A DNA stretch of 64,000 nt from Aeromonas molluscorum 848 (GTDB lineage Bacteria > Pseudomonadota > Gammaproteobacteria > Enterobacterales > Aeromonadaceae), in the NCBI RefSeq assembly GCF_000388115.1, contig NZ_AQGQ01000001.1, positions 1 through 64,000 of the forward strand, read 5' to 3'. The notes under the pieces are model-generated. The model was not told the DNA's origin. It searched no databases and saw only the letters and a list, made by a program, of their open reading frames with translations. The position numbers and the translations under genes are program-made. Of the stretch, positions 19,179 through 27,593 are shown in pieces; positions within the stretch are counted from its first letter, which is position 1, and each line of letters begins with the position of its first letter.

Positions 19179-21014
19179 ATGACCGCCATCGCCGATACCT
19201 TGCCCGATTCTCCGCCAGAGACTCCCCTCAGCCTGTTGCAGGCGGTATTCGGCTACCAGCAATTTCGGCCGGGCCAGCTGGAGATCATCGAGCAAATCAT
19301 CGCGGGACGGGACGGTCTGGTGCTCAAGCCGACCGGCGGTGGCAAATCCCTCTGCTACCAGATCCCGGCGTTGCTGCGTCCAGGTCTGGGAGTGGTCGTC
19401 TCTCCCCTTATCTCCCTGATGAAGGATCAGGTCGATAGCCTGCGAGCGAACGGAGTCGCCGCGGCCTACATCAACTCGGCCCTGAGTCGAGAGGAGCTGA
19501 TCCAGCATTTTGCCGCCATGCGCCGGGGCGAGATCAAGATAGTCTACGTCTCCCCCGAGCGGTTGCTGCAGCACGAATTCATGGACCGTCTGGCACAGCA
19601 GCCCCTCGGGCTGTTCGCCATCGACGAGGCGCATTGCGTCTCCCAGTGGGGTCACGATTTTCGCCCTGAGTATGCGGCCCTCGGCCGTCTTAAGCAGTGG
19701 TTCCCTCAGGTTCCCGTCGTGGCGCTCACCGCCACCGCCGATGAGGCGACCCGGCGCGACATATTGCACCGCCTCGAGTTGCAGGACCCCTTCGTCCACA
19801 CCGCCAGCTTCGATCGCCCCAACATCCGTTACAGCCTGGTGGAGAAATACAAGGCGGCAGAGCAGCTGCTGCGCTACGTGCAGGGTCAGAAGGGCAACTG
19901 CGGCATCGTCTATTGCTCCAGTCGCAACCGGGTGGAGGAGGTGGCCGAACGCCTGGTTCGCCATGGCAGCAAGGCGGCGCCTTATCATGCGGGGTTGCCT
20001 CTGGAACAGCGCCAGCGCACCCAGGAAAATTTCCTCAAGGATGACATCGAGATAGTGGTGGCGACGGTGGCGTTCGGCATGGGCATCGACAAGCCGAATG
20101 TGCGCTTCGTGGTGCACTACGATGTGCCCAAGAACATCGAATCCTACTACCAGGAGACGGGCCGGGCTGGGCGCGATGGTACGCCGGCCGAAGCTTTGCT
20201 GCTCTATGACCCCGCCGACATTGGCCGGGTGCGTCGTCTGCTCGACAACATCGAGAACCCCCAGCAGTTGCAGGTGGAGCAATACAAGCTCAACGTGATG
20301 GCGGCTTTTGCCGAAGCCCAGACCTGCCGTCGTCAGGTGCTGCTCAACTATTTCAGCGAGTACAACGACAAGCCGTGCGGCAACTGCGACATCTGCCTGG
20401 ATCCTCCCCAGAGCTACGACGGCAGCGAGGATGCCCAAAAAGCGCTCTCCTGCGTCTGGCGGGTGGGGCAGGCGTTCGGTGTGGGCTACGTGGTCGAGGT
20501 GCTCAGAGGGTCGCTCAACCAGCGCATCAAGGACCATGGCCATGACAAGCTGTCGACTTATGGCATCGGCAGGGATCAGAGCCACGAATATTGGATGAGC
20601 GTTATCCGCCAGCTGATCCACAAGGGGCTGCTGACTCAGAACATCACCCGCAACCTGGTGTTGCAGCTGACCGAGGCTGCTCGCCCCGTACTGCGCGGCG
20701 ACGTCAAGCTGGCGCTGGCGGTGCCCCGCTTGCAGCCAATCTCCAGCCGCAAGGAGAAGCGCAATGGTCTGCTCGACAACGCCAACTATGACAAGCGGTT
20801 GTTCAAGGAGTTGCGTGGCCTGCGCAAGCAGATCGCCGAGCAGGAGGAGGTGCCGCCCTATGTGGTGTTCAACGATGCCACGCTGGTGGAAATGGCCCAG
20901 CTGATGCCGATGACCGAGGCTGAACTGCTGGCGGTCAATGGCGTCGGTCAGCGCAAGCTGGAGCGCTTCGGCGAGGCCTTTATGGACCTCATCATCGACT
21001 ATTGCCGGCGATAG
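19179..21014 (+). CDS. recQ: ATP-dependent DNA helicase RecQ
   Basis: A 611-residue superfamily 2 3'-5' helicase acting in RecF-pathway recombination and fork repair. Visible are the RecQ motif 0 [14 protein letters not shown], Walker A as [12 protein letters not shown], motif II DEAH in [18 protein letters not shown], motif [12 protein letters not shown], the four zinc-binding Cys ([10 protein letters not shown] to CGNCDIC) and a C-terminal HRDC domain around residues 530-608. GAGGAG lies 5 bases before the ATG. Length and domains match E. coli RecQ (609). Confidence 0.96.
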   Translation: MTAIADTLPDSPPETPLSLLQAVFGYQQFRPGQLEIIEQIIAGRDGLVLKPTGGGKSLCYQIPALLRPGLGVVVSPLISLMKDQVDSLRANGVAAAYINSALSREELIQHFAAMRRGEIKIVYVSPERLLQHEFMDRLAQQPLGLFAIDEAHCVSQWGHDFRPEYAALGRLKQWFPQVPVVALTATADEATRRDILHRLELQDPFVHTASFDRPNIRYSLVEKYKAAEQLLRYVQGQKGNCGIVYCSSRNRVEEVAERLVRHGSKAAPYHAGLPLEQRQRTQENFLKDDIEIVVATVAFGMGIDKPNVRFVVHYDVPKNIESYYQETGRAGRDGTPAEALLLYDPADIGRVRRLLDNIENPQQLQVEQYKLNVMAAFAEAQTCRRQVLLNYFSEYNDKPCGNCDICLDPPQSYDGSEDAQKALSCVWRVGQAFGVGYVVEVLRGSLNQRIKDHGHDKLSTYGIGRDQSHEYWMSVIRQLIHKGLLTQNITRNLVLQLTEAARPVLRGDVKLALAVPRLQPISSRKEKRNGLLDNANYDKRLFKELRGLRKQIAEQEEVPPYVVFNDATLVEMAQLMPMTEAELLAVNGVGQRKLERFGEAFMDLIIDYCRR

Positions 21015-21031
21015 GGGCTGGGCGTCGCAGG

Positions 21032-21334
21032 TTATCTCAAGCTGGAGTAGTAGGCTGCCAGGTTCTCCATGTCGGCCTCGGTGAGCGGTACCATGAAGGG
21101 GGCCATCAGCGGCTCCTGACGGCTGCCATCCTTGAAGGCTTTCAGCTGCTTCAGCAAGTAGGCGGGCTGCTGGCCAGCCAGATGGGGATAGTTGGGGAGC
21201 ATCGCCTTGCCGGCCACCCCATGACAGGCGGCGCACACCACCGCCTTCGCCTGGCCCGCCTCGATATCGGCAGCCTTGGCCTGATGTCCCCACGCTGCAA
21301 CCAGCAGCGGCAGGAGATATATCCATTTGTGCAT
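21032..21334 (-). CDS. Small periplasmic c-type cytochrome
   Basis: A 100-residue exported monohaem cytochrome. The signal peptide MHKWIYLLPLLVAAWGHQAKA is followed by the haem-binding motif CAACH and a C-terminal LMAPFMVPLTEADMENLAAYYSSL, whose Met is the likely sixth ligand. This pattern is that of single-domain cytochromes related to c4 and c553. The start at 21334 has AAGGA 7 bases upstream. It is convergent with recQ (18 bases between stops) and its redox partners are unknown. Confidence 0.85.
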   Translation of the reverse strand: MHKWIYLLPLLVAAWGHQAKAADIEAGQAKAVVCAACHGVAGKAMLPNYPHLAGQQPAYLLKQLKAFKDGSRQEPLMAPFMVPLTEADMENLAAYYSSLR

Positions 21335-21438
21335 CTTCTTTTCCTTGAATGAAATTGGGCCATCGCCCGTTGGCCGGATTGGGCTGGCGGCGGTATAACA
21401 GAGTGACACGAGCATACGCAGGGACGAATCGCACCACC

Positions 21439-22866
21439 ATGAAGCTGATCAATACTTTCGCCGCCGAATTGCCCTGGGCCTGTGAACCGGTGGCGCCCCA
21501 GCCCCTGGCCAACGCGCGCCTGCTACACCTCAATCGCCCCCTGCTCGCCGAACTGGGCTTGGCCGGAGTGACGGATGCCGATTGGCTCGCTTGCTGCGGC
21601 GAGGCCAACCCCTTGCCAGGCATGGAGCCCGTGGCTCAGGTCTATGCGGGCCATCAGTTCGGCGGCTACAGCCCGCGTCTGGGCGATGGTCGTGCCCTGT
21701 TGCTCGGCCAGCAGCGGACTCCCGGGGGCGGGCTCTGGGATCTGCATCTGAAGGGGGCGGGCAAGACGCCCTTCTCCCGCTTTGGTGATGGCCGTGCCGT
21801 GCTGCGATCCAGTATCCGCGAGTACCTGGCCTCCGAGGCGCTGCATGCCCTCGACATTCCTACCACCCGCGCCCTGGTGCTGGTTGGCAGTGACGAGCCT
21901 GTCTATCGTGAGACGGTGGAGACGGGAGCAACCGTCTTGCGCACCGCTCCAAGCCATATCCGCTTCGGTCAGTTCGAATACTTCGCCTGGAGCGGTCAGG
22001 GGGCGCGGATCCCGGCCCTCATCGATTATCTGCTGCGCCATCATTTCCCCGAATTGGAGAGCGGCGCCGAGCTGTTTGCGGAGGTGGTGCGTCGTACCGC
22101 CCGTCTGATCGCCAAGTGGCAAGCGGTTGGCTTTACCCATGGCGTGATGAACACGGACAACATGTCCATCCTGGGGCTGACCCTGGACTATGGCCCCTAT
22201 GGTTTCATCGATGGCTACGAGCCCGACTTTGTCTGCAATCATACCGACAGTGGCGGCCGTTATGCCTTGAGCCAGCAGCCTGCCGTGGGTTACTGGAACC
22301 TGCAGAAGCTGGCCCAGGCCCTGGCGGATCATGTGGACGGCGAGGCCCTGGCCGCGGCACTGGGTCAGTACGAACATCATCTGATGCTGCACTACTCCGA
22401 GCGGATGCGCGGCAAGCTGGGGCTGACGCAGTGGGAGGAGGATGATCCCAGCCTGTTCCGCCAGATGTTCCAGCAGCTGGCGGCGGACAGGGTTGATTAC
22501 CACCTCTTCCTGCGCCGCCTGGCCTTGCTCGAGCCGAGCGGTCCTTGGCCCGCTCCCCTGCTGGCCCTCCTGCCCGATGCCGGATCCTGGCAAGGGTGGT
22601 TGACCAGCTATCGTGAACGTCTCGCCCGGGAGGGGGAGGATAGTGGGTCGCGCCGTGCTCGCATGAACCAGCTCAATCCCAAATACGTGCTGCGCAATGC
22701 CCTGGCCCAACAGGTGATAGATGCGGCCGAGCGCGGTGACATGGCGCCCTTCGAGCGACTTTATGCTGCGTTGCAGCATCCCTATGCCGAGCAGAGCGAA
22801 TTCGAGGATCTCGCCACGCCGCACCCCAGCTGGTATCAGGGGGAGGCGCTCTCATGCAGCAGCTAA
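21439..22866 (+). CDS. selO: Protein adenylyltransferase SelO
   Basis: A 475-residue pseudokinase-fold enzyme (SelO, formerly YdiU/UPF0061) that transfers AMP to Ser, Thr or Tyr of target proteins, mainly in redox stress. Motifs include QVYAGHQFGGYSPRLGDGRA, LKGAGKTPFSRFGDGRAVLR, THGVMNTDNMSILGLTLDYG and GFIDGYEPDFVCNHTD. The C-terminus is SCSS, so the site that is selenocysteine in animal SelO is cysteine here. The start at 21439 (MKLINTFAAEL) fits the family; its ribosome site is weak. Confidence 0.93.
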   Translation: MKLINTFAAELPWACEPVAPQPLANARLLHLNRPLLAELGLAGVTDADWLACCGEANPLPGMEPVAQVYAGHQFGGYSPRLGDGRALLLGQQRTPGGGLWDLHLKGAGKTPFSRFGDGRAVLRSSIREYLASEALHALDIPTTRALVLVGSDEPVYRETVETGATVLRTAPSHIRFGQFEYFAWSGQGARIPALIDYLLRHHFPELESGAELFAEVVRRTARLIAKWQAVGFTHGVMNTDNMSILGLTLDYGPYGFIDGYEPDFVCNHTDSGGRYALSQQPAVGYWNLQKLAQALADHVDGEALAAALGQYEHHLMLHYSERMRGKLGLTQWEEDDPSLFRQMFQQLAADRVDYHLFLRRLALLEPSGPWPAPLLALLPDAGSWQGWLTSYRERLAREGEDSGSRRARMNQLNPKYVLRNALAQQVIDAAERGDMAPFERLYAALQHPYAEQSEFEDLATPHPSWYQGEALSCSS

Positions 22867-22921
22867 ATCCGGGCCAGAACAGACCCCTGGATCGGGTAGG
22901 CGTATATGGCTGGGAATGTCT

Positions 22922-23215
22922 ATGTCATTGAACTGGCAGTTGATTGGAATGGATGAGGCGAGCGGCACCTTGTTGCTGGCCCACCACAATCTCGATTGGG
23001 ACAACTTCCCGGCCCTGGCTGCCGGTCTGCTGGATGAGTGGGAATTGGAGCTGCTCTTGCAAGATAGCGGCGCTGATCGTCACAGTTGGCAACTTGGCTT
23101 TGAAGGTACGCGTATCTGGCTGCATTTTGAGCATTACAGTGGCTGCTGGCTCAGCGCCGATGACGAGGAGGGGCGTGCAACGCTGCGCTGGCTGAGTCAA
23201 CGGTACAAGGATTGA
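22922..23215 (+). CDS. DUF3630 family protein
   Basis: A 97-residue acidic protein (MSLNWQLIGMDEASGTL..) with no signal peptide or membrane segment. The core WDNFPALAAGLLDEWELELLLQ, followed by strands WQLGFEGTRIWLHFEHYSGCWL, resembles the DUF3630 family of small gammaproteobacterial proteins. The ATG at 22922 lies 6 bases from GGGA; another ATG at 22916 is possible. It follows selO by 55 bases on the same strand. No function can be assigned. Confidence 0.65.
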   Translation: MSLNWQLIGMDEASGTLLLAHHNLDWDNFPALAAGLLDEWELELLLQDSGADRHSWQLGFEGTRIWLHFEHYSGCWLSADDEEGRATLRWLSQRYKD

Positions 23216-23281
23216 ACTATGGCGCGGGGGGCGTATAATGCCGCCCCTCGATAACTGCCGTATTAGCGCCATGGTGGTGCT

Positions 23282-23312
23282 ATGGGTTCCCTAACCCCAT
23301 TAACCAAAAAGG
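23282..23312 (+). promoter_or_regulatory. preQ1-I riboswitch controlling yhhQ
   Basis: P1 stem ATGGG (23282-23286) pairs with CCCAT (23296-23300). The P1 loop TTCCCTAAC contains CCT (23290-23292), which can pair with AGG at 23310-23312 to form the pseudoknot, and the joining strand TAACCAAAA is A-rich. Layout and sequence follow the Thermoanaerobacter preQ1-I aptamer. The AGG is also the Shine-Dalgarno of yhhQ, 7 bases before its ATG, so bound preQ1 should block translation. Confidence 0.85.
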
Positions 23313-23319
23313 TCACAAT

Positions 23320-23994
23320 ATGAACCTGACCCCTGCTCAGCACCAGACGGCGCTGACGCGACTCGCGTTGTTCCACATACTGATCATCGCCAGCAGCAAC
23401 TACCTGGTGCAACTGCCGATCACCATTTTCGGTTTTCACACCACCTGGGGAGCGTTCAGCTTCCCGTTCATCTTCCTGGCCACGGATCTCACTGTACGGA
23501 TCTTCGGCGCCGGTCTGGCGCGCAAGATCATACAGAGGGTGATGATGCCGGCATTGCTGGTCTCCTATGTGCTGTCCGTGCTCTTCTTCGAGGGCAGTTA
23601 TCAGGGCATAGCCAATCTGGCGACCTTCAATCTGTTCGTGGCCAGGATTGCCTTGGCCAGCTTCATGGCCTATCTGATCGGCCAGTTCATGGACGTGATA
23701 GTGTTCAACCGGCTGCGGCTGCTCAAAGCCTGGTGGGTCGCACCGGCGGCATCGACCCTGATCGGCAATCTGGTCGATACCCTTGCCTTCTTCAGCATCG
23801 CCTTCTGGCGCAGTGACGATCCCTTCATGGCGGAGCACTGGGTCGAGATAGCGACCGTGGACTATGTATTCAAGCTACTGATAAGCCTTGGTTTGTTCGT
23901 ACCGCTCTACGGCGTGTTGCTGCGCTATCTTAGCCGCAAACTGGTGGGGGATCCCAATCCTGCTGCCCTGCAGGGTGAGGCGCGCAATGCCTGA
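23320..23994 (+). CDS. yhhQ: Queuosine precursor transporter YhhQ
   Basis: A 224-residue inner-membrane protein of the COG1738/YhhQ family that imports the deazaguanine precursors preQ0 and preQ1 for tRNA queuosine synthesis. About six membrane segments are visible, beginning with FHILIIASSNYLVQLP. Characteristic segments are TTWGAFSFPFIFLATDLTVRIFG and IGNLVDTLAFFSIAFW. Its leader contains a preQ1-I riboswitch that overlaps the ribosome site, independent support for the substrate. Confidence 0.92.
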   Translation: MNLTPAQHQTALTRLALFHILIIASSNYLVQLPITIFGFHTTWGAFSFPFIFLATDLTVRIFGAGLARKIIQRVMMPALLVSYVLSVLFFEGSYQGIANLATFNLFVARIALASFMAYLIGQFMDVIVFNRLRLLKAWWVAPAASTLIGNLVDTLAFFSIAFWRSDDPFMAEHWVEIATVDYVFKLLISLGLFVPLYGVLLRYLSRKLVGDPNPAALQGEARNA

Positions 23995-24022
23995 TACCCA
24001 GGCTTGTCAGCAGATATGCCGC

Positions 24023-24052
24023 ATTGGCCACCTCAGGGTGGTCAATTTTTTT
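24023..24052 (+). terminator. Terminator of yhhQ
   Basis: Stem ATTGGCCACC/GGTGGTCAAT with one mismatch, loop TCAG, then seven T. Confidence 0.85.
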
Positions 24053-24083
24053 GCACATTTTTGGCAATATCGAGAAATAAGAG

Positions 24084-24112
24084 TTGCCAATTCAAATGAG
24101 AATGATTATTGT
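24084..24112 (+). promoter_or_regulatory. Promoter of ryhB with overlapping Fur box
   Basis: -35 TTGCCA (24084-24089), a 17-base spacer and -10 TATTGT (24107-24112). The 7-1-7 Fur site TGAGAATGATTATTG (24097-24111) matches the TGATAAT-N-ATTATCA consensus at most positions and covers the spacer and -10 box. Iron-loaded Fur should block transcription. Confidence 0.82.
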
Positions 24113-24118
24113 TAACTT

Positions 24119-24228
24119 GCGTTCCGGGATAGACCCCATCAGTTCCAACATGGTGACTTCTTGTGAAAGCACGACATTGCTCACATTGCTTCCAGTTATA
24201 GGGCCAGTTCTTCTGGCCCTCTTTTTTT
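24119..24228 (+). ncRNA. ryhB: RyhB small regulatory RNA
   Basis: Iron-starvation Hfq-dependent sRNA that down-regulates mRNAs of iron-rich proteins. The central block from 24164 to 24193 contains GAAAGCACGACATTGC followed by TCACATTGCTTCC, which is identical to the conserved core of E. coli RyhB. It ends in a terminator with stem AGGGCCAG/CTGGCCCT and loop TTCTT, then CTTTTTTT. A Fur box overlaps the promoter. Length of about 110 bases is estimated from the -10 box and terminator. No protein-coding frame of merit lies here. Confidence 0.94.
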
Positions 24229-24274
24229 GCCAGTTTTCCTGCACTTTCCAGGTCTTTACCCCGGCTTTCACCCA

Positions 24275-24302
24275 TAAAAAATGGGAGCCATGGGCTCCCA
24301 TT
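24275..24302 (-). terminator. Terminator of rraA
   Basis: Stem AATGGGAGCC/GGCTCCCATT around loop CAT, followed on the minus strand by TTTT; 19 bases after the rraA stop. Confidence 0.85.
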
Positions 24303-24320
24303 CTGCGAACGTGAATCCGC

Positions 24321-24806
24321 TTATTCGATATCCAGCGGTTCGGGGGAGAGAATGACCCCGGTGGTATCGGCGTAGAGGTGGTCATCCGGCAGGAAGGTCA
24401 CGCCGCCGAAGTTGACCGGCAGATCCGTTTCACCCACATCCTTGCTGTCGGCACCGACCGGTATGGCGGCCAGGGCTTGAATGCCGATATCCAGCTCTTC
24501 CAGCACGTCGACCTCACGCACGCAGCCGTAGCAGACGATGCCTTCCCACTCGTTTTCTGCCGCCGTGGTTGCTATGTCGCTGTCGATCAGCGCCCGACGC
24601 ATGGAGCCACCGCCATCGATCAGCAGCACGCGGCCGACGCCGTTTTCCTTGACCATCTCACGGATCAGACCGTTGGATTCGAAGCATTTGACTGTGGTGA
24701 TAACACCACCGAAGGAGGCGCGTCCGCCGAAGGAGCAGAGCATGGGTTCGAGTACATCGACCATGTCCTGATAGATGTCGCACAGTTCTGAAGTATTGTA
24801 TTCCAT
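24321..24806 (-). CDS. rraA: Regulator of RNase E activity RraA
   Basis: A 161-residue protein that binds RNase E and inhibits mRNA decay. The sequence [21 protein letters not shown], then [18 protein letters not shown] and [20 protein letters not shown], is nearly that of E. coli RraA (161 residues). RraA forms a trimer with a methyltransferase-like fold but no enzymatic role. It stands alone here, between ryhB and cysG, with terminators on both sides. Confidence 0.96.
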   Translation of the reverse strand: MEYNTSELCDIYQDMVDVLEPMLCSFGGRASFGGVITTVKCFESNGLIREMVKENGVGRVLLIDGGGSMRRALIDSDIATTAAENEWEGIVCYGCVREVDVLEELDIGIQALAAIPVGADSKDVGETDLPVNFGGVTFLPDDHLYADTTGVILSPEPLDIE

Positions 24807-24937
24807 TGTGTCAGTCCACCGCTGGAAACAGGTGGATCCAGTATAGGGACTGGGCCCGGCATTTCAATGAATATTCCTTGAACAACAAGTGAATGGCGAC
24901 TTTTATCACGACATCCATGGGGCGATATTCAGCATAA

Positions 24938-24963
24938 AACGCGGCCACTCTGGCCGCGTTTTT
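24938..24963. terminator. Terminator of cysG, possibly bidirectional
   Basis: Stem AACGCGGCC/GGCCGCGTT (24938-24946, 24952-24960), loop ACTCT. T-rich on both sides (TTT after 24960; TTTTATG on the minus strand). Confidence 0.75.
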
Positions 24964-24990
24964 CCTGATCCAAACTGAGGCTATCCACCT

Positions 24991-26391
24991 TCAGGCCGAA
25001 ACCCTCTCTCCGGGGGCGTGCTGCCCGAACCAGGCGAGCTTGTCGGCCAGCGTTACTACGGTTCCCACCATGATGAGAGCGGGACTATCTACCCCGACAG
25101 CTAGCTCCGGCAACTGGTCGAGGGTGCCGCGGATGACCCGCTGATTCGGCTGGGTGCCGCGCTCGATCAGCGCCACCGGGGTGTCGCCCTCCTTGCCGTG
25201 GGCCAGCAGTTGCTCGCGGATTACGGCGCAGGAGGAAAGCCCCATATAGAACACCAGTGTCTGCCTGTCTTTGGCCAGCAGGGGCCAGTCGAGATCCTGG
25301 GCACCGCCCTTGCCGTGGGCGGTGACGAAGCGCACGCTCTGGGCGTGATCGCGATGGGTGAGAGGAATGCCCGCATAGGCCGCGCAGCCGCTCGCCGCCG
25401 TGATCCCCGGTACCACCTGGAAGCCCACGCCGCTACCGACCAGGGTCTCCAGCTCCTCGCCGCCACGGCCGAAGATGAAGGGGTCGCCCCCTTTCAGCCG
25501 CACCACCCGCAGCCCCTTCTTCGCCTCCTCCAGCAAGAGTTGGTTGATGCCCTCCTGGGGCACGCAGTGGTTGCCCGCCTGCTTGCCGACGAAGATGCGT
25601 TTGGCATCGCGCCGCACCAGCGCCATCACCTCGTCCGACACCAGCCGGTCATGGACCACCAGGTCCGCCTGCTGCATCTGACGCAAGGCGTGCAGGGTGA
25701 GCAGACCGGGATCCCCCGGGCCGGCTCCCACCAGTACCACCTCGCCAGCGCTCTGGCTTTCATCGGCAAACAGGTTGTCGGCCAGCTGGTGGGCAGAGGC
25801 TCTATCCCCCCGAGCCAGCGCCTGACCGAGCCGATCCGCCCCGAGCAGCCGCTCCCAGAAGCGGCGTCGCTCCCCCATGGTGGCGAAGCGGGCCTTGACC
25901 CGATCCCGCAGGCTGCCGGCAAAGGCCGCCACGGCCCCCAGGTGCTGGGGCAGCAGGGCTTCGAGCTTCTCCCGCAGCAGCCGGGCCAGTACCGGGGCCT
26001 TGCCGCCGGAGGAGATGGCCACCATCAGCGGCGAGCGGTCGATGATGGACGGCATGATGAAGCTGGAGCGCTTGGGGTCATCCACCACGTTGGCGAAGAT
26101 CCGCGCCTGATTGGCGCTCTGGTAGACCAGGGCGTTCACCTCGCGCCGATCGGTGGCGGCCACCACCAGCCACTTGCCCGCCAGTTGCTGAGGCGCGAAT
26201 TCACCGGCCAACCACTCGATGCTGCCGTTGGCAGCCAGTTCCGCCAGCTCGGGGTCTAGCTCGGGAGAGACCACTGTCAGCCGGGCACCGGCATCCAGCA
26301 GCAGGCGCGCCTTGCGCGCCGCTACCTCGCCGCCGCCGACCAGCAGCACGGGTTTGTTGTCGAGTCGGCAAAAGATGGGCAAGTAATCCAT
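24991..26391 (-). CDS. cysG: Siroheme synthase CysG
   Basis: A 466-residue trifunctional enzyme converting uroporphyrinogen III to sirohaem. The N-terminal dehydrogenase/ferrochelatase module begins with [29 protein letters not shown]. The C-terminal SUMT methyltransferase, from about residue 216, carries [36 protein letters not shown] and [28 protein letters not shown] lies 4 bases before the ATG. It follows nirC by 12 bases, so it supplies sirohaem to the nitrite reductase made from the same operon. Confidence 0.95.
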   Translation of the reverse strand: MDYLPIFCRLDNKPVLLVGGGEVAARKARLLLDAGARLTVVSPELDPELAELAANGSIEWLAGEFAPQQLAGKWLVVAATDRREVNALVYQSANQARIFANVVDDPKRSSFIMPSIIDRSPLMVAISSGGKAPVLARLLREKLEALLPQHLGAVAAFAGSLRDRVKARFATMGERRRFWERLLGADRLGQALARGDRASAHQLADNLFADESQSAGEVVLVGAGPGDPGLLTLHALRQMQQADLVVHDRLVSDEVMALVRRDAKRIFVGKQAGNHCVPQEGINQLLLEEAKKGLRVVRLKGGDPFIFGRGGEELETLVGSGVGFQVVPGITAASGCAAYAGIPLTHRDHAQSVRFVTAHGKGGAQDLDWPLLAKDRQTLVFYMGLSSCAVIREQLLAHGKEGDTPVALIERGTQPNQRVIRGTLDQLPELAVGVDSPALIMVGTVVTLADKLAWFGQHAPGERVSA

Positions 26392-26403
26392 GGGGCCTCC
26401 TGA

Positions 26404-27216
26404 TCAGGCGGTTTGGGTCTGGCTGGCAGTGGTGGTGGTCTCGCTCACCGCGACCGGGCGCTCAGCCTTGGGGGTGGCATACCAGTAGCCGAGGCCCATG
26501 AAGAGGGCGCCGGAGACGGTGTTGCCCAGGGTCACCCACAGCAGGTTGTGGCCGATGCCGCCCAGGGTGTAGGCCTCGGAATGGGCACCGAACCAGGAGA
26601 GGGCGAACAGGGTCATGTTGGCGACCGAGTGCTCGTAGCCGGAGGCGATGAAGGCCAGCAGACACCACCAGATGGCGATGAACTTGGCGGCGCCCTCGGT
26701 ACGCAGCGCCATCCAGATGGCGAGGCAGACCAGCCAGTTGCAGAGGATCCCCTTCATGAACAGGGTCAGCGCCGGTGCCTGGGTCTTGGCCAGCGCCACC
26801 TTGTGGGCCAGGCTGCCCGCGTCCGGCAGCAGGCTGCCGCCGTAGGAGTAGATGAGCGCCACCACAACGGAGCCAATCAGGTTGCCCGCCCAGGTCTGGG
26901 GCAGGATGCGCAGCAGGTCGGCCATGGCGATCTTGCCGGTCTTCACCCCGAAGGTGAGGAACATGGTGTGGCCGGTGAACAGCTCGGAGCCGGCGATGAT
27001 GACCAGAGTCAGGGCTATGCCGAAGGTGGCCCCCATCACCAGCGGACGGATGCTCGGATCCACCAGGTTGCCCAGGGTGAAGATAAGGATGATGCCAAGG
27101 CCCACATAGGCCCCCGCCATGGCGGAGCTGAGCCAGAAGCCGAGCTTGTCGCTGCGCTCGAAGCGGTTGATACGGGCCGCGTTGGCGGCGCACTTGTTGA
27201 TGGTGTCGGTATACAT
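26404..27216 (-). CDS. nirC: Nitrite transporter NirC
   Basis: A 270-residue inner-membrane channel of the formate/nitrite transporter family. Six hydrophobic segments are visible, with the FNT signatures GAYVGLGIILIFTLGN and AGSELFTGHTMFLTFG near residue 90 and CNWLVCLAIWMAL near residue 165. The start at 27216 (MYTDTINKCA) has AAGGA about 8 bases upstream. An in-frame ATG at 27231 contains that site and is not used. Position after nirD supports nitrite over formate. Confidence 0.93.
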   Translation of the reverse strand: MYTDTINKCAANAARINRFERSDKLGFWLSSAMAGAYVGLGIILIFTLGNLVDPSIRPLVMGATFGIALTLVIIAGSELFTGHTMFLTFGVKTGKIAMADLLRILPQTWAGNLIGSVVVALIYSYGGSLLPDAGSLAHKVALAKTQAPALTLFMKGILCNWLVCLAIWMALRTEGAAKFIAIWWCLLAFIASGYEHSVANMTLFALSWFGAHSEAYTLGGIGHNLLWVTLGNTVSGALFMGLGYWYATPKAERPVAVSETTTTASQTQTA

Positions 27217-27272
27217 CTTTGTTTCCTTCAAGAGGGCCGCCCGCGGGCAGCCCGAAAGAGAGTGAATCGGCT

Positions 27273-27593
27273 TTAGACGGCGACCCAGACCTGCTGGTCG
27301 CGCACTTCAACGGGATAGCTCCGTACCGACATGGCGGCATTTTCGAGGCAGTGGCCGTCGCTCAGGCGAAAGTGCTGCTTCTTGAGCGGGCTGGCGACCC
27401 AGAGCTCACCCTCGTGTTCACCTACGATGCCGCGCGACAGCACGTTGGCGGCGAAGAAGGGATCCCGGTTGTCGATGGCGAACACCTCGGCGGCCGCGCT
27501 AGGGCGGAACAGGGCGATCTGGCGACCTTCCAGCAGGGCACAGACGCCGGTTCCCGGCAGGATGTCGTTGAGTTGGCAGGCAAGTTTCATCAT
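27273..27593 (-). CDS. nirD: Nitrite reductase small subunit NirD
   Basis: A 106-residue Rieske-like small subunit of the cytoplasmic NADH-dependent nitrite reductase. Sequence blocks NDILPGTGVCALLEGRQIALF, DPFFAANVLSRGIVGEH and LWVASPLKKQHFRLSDG match E. coli NirD. As usual in NirD, the Cys/His ligands of a true Rieske cluster are not present. Its start overlaps the nirB stop by 4 bases (ATGA). Confidence 0.95.
   Translation of the reverse strand: MMKLACQLNDILPGTGVCALLEGRQIALFRPSAAAEVFAIDNRDPFFAANVLSRGIVGEHEGELWVASPLKKQHFRLSDGHCLENAAMSVRSYPVEVRDQQVWVAV

Noticed and set aside
18852-21623. Minus-strand open frame of 923 codons
   Set aside because: It is antisense to recQ and runs into selO and yigI; its product has no domain-like sequence and no ribosome site.
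24042-24385. Short frames on both strands between yhhQ and rraA
   Set aside because: They lie on the ryhB gene, its promoter and two terminators; none has a ribosome site.
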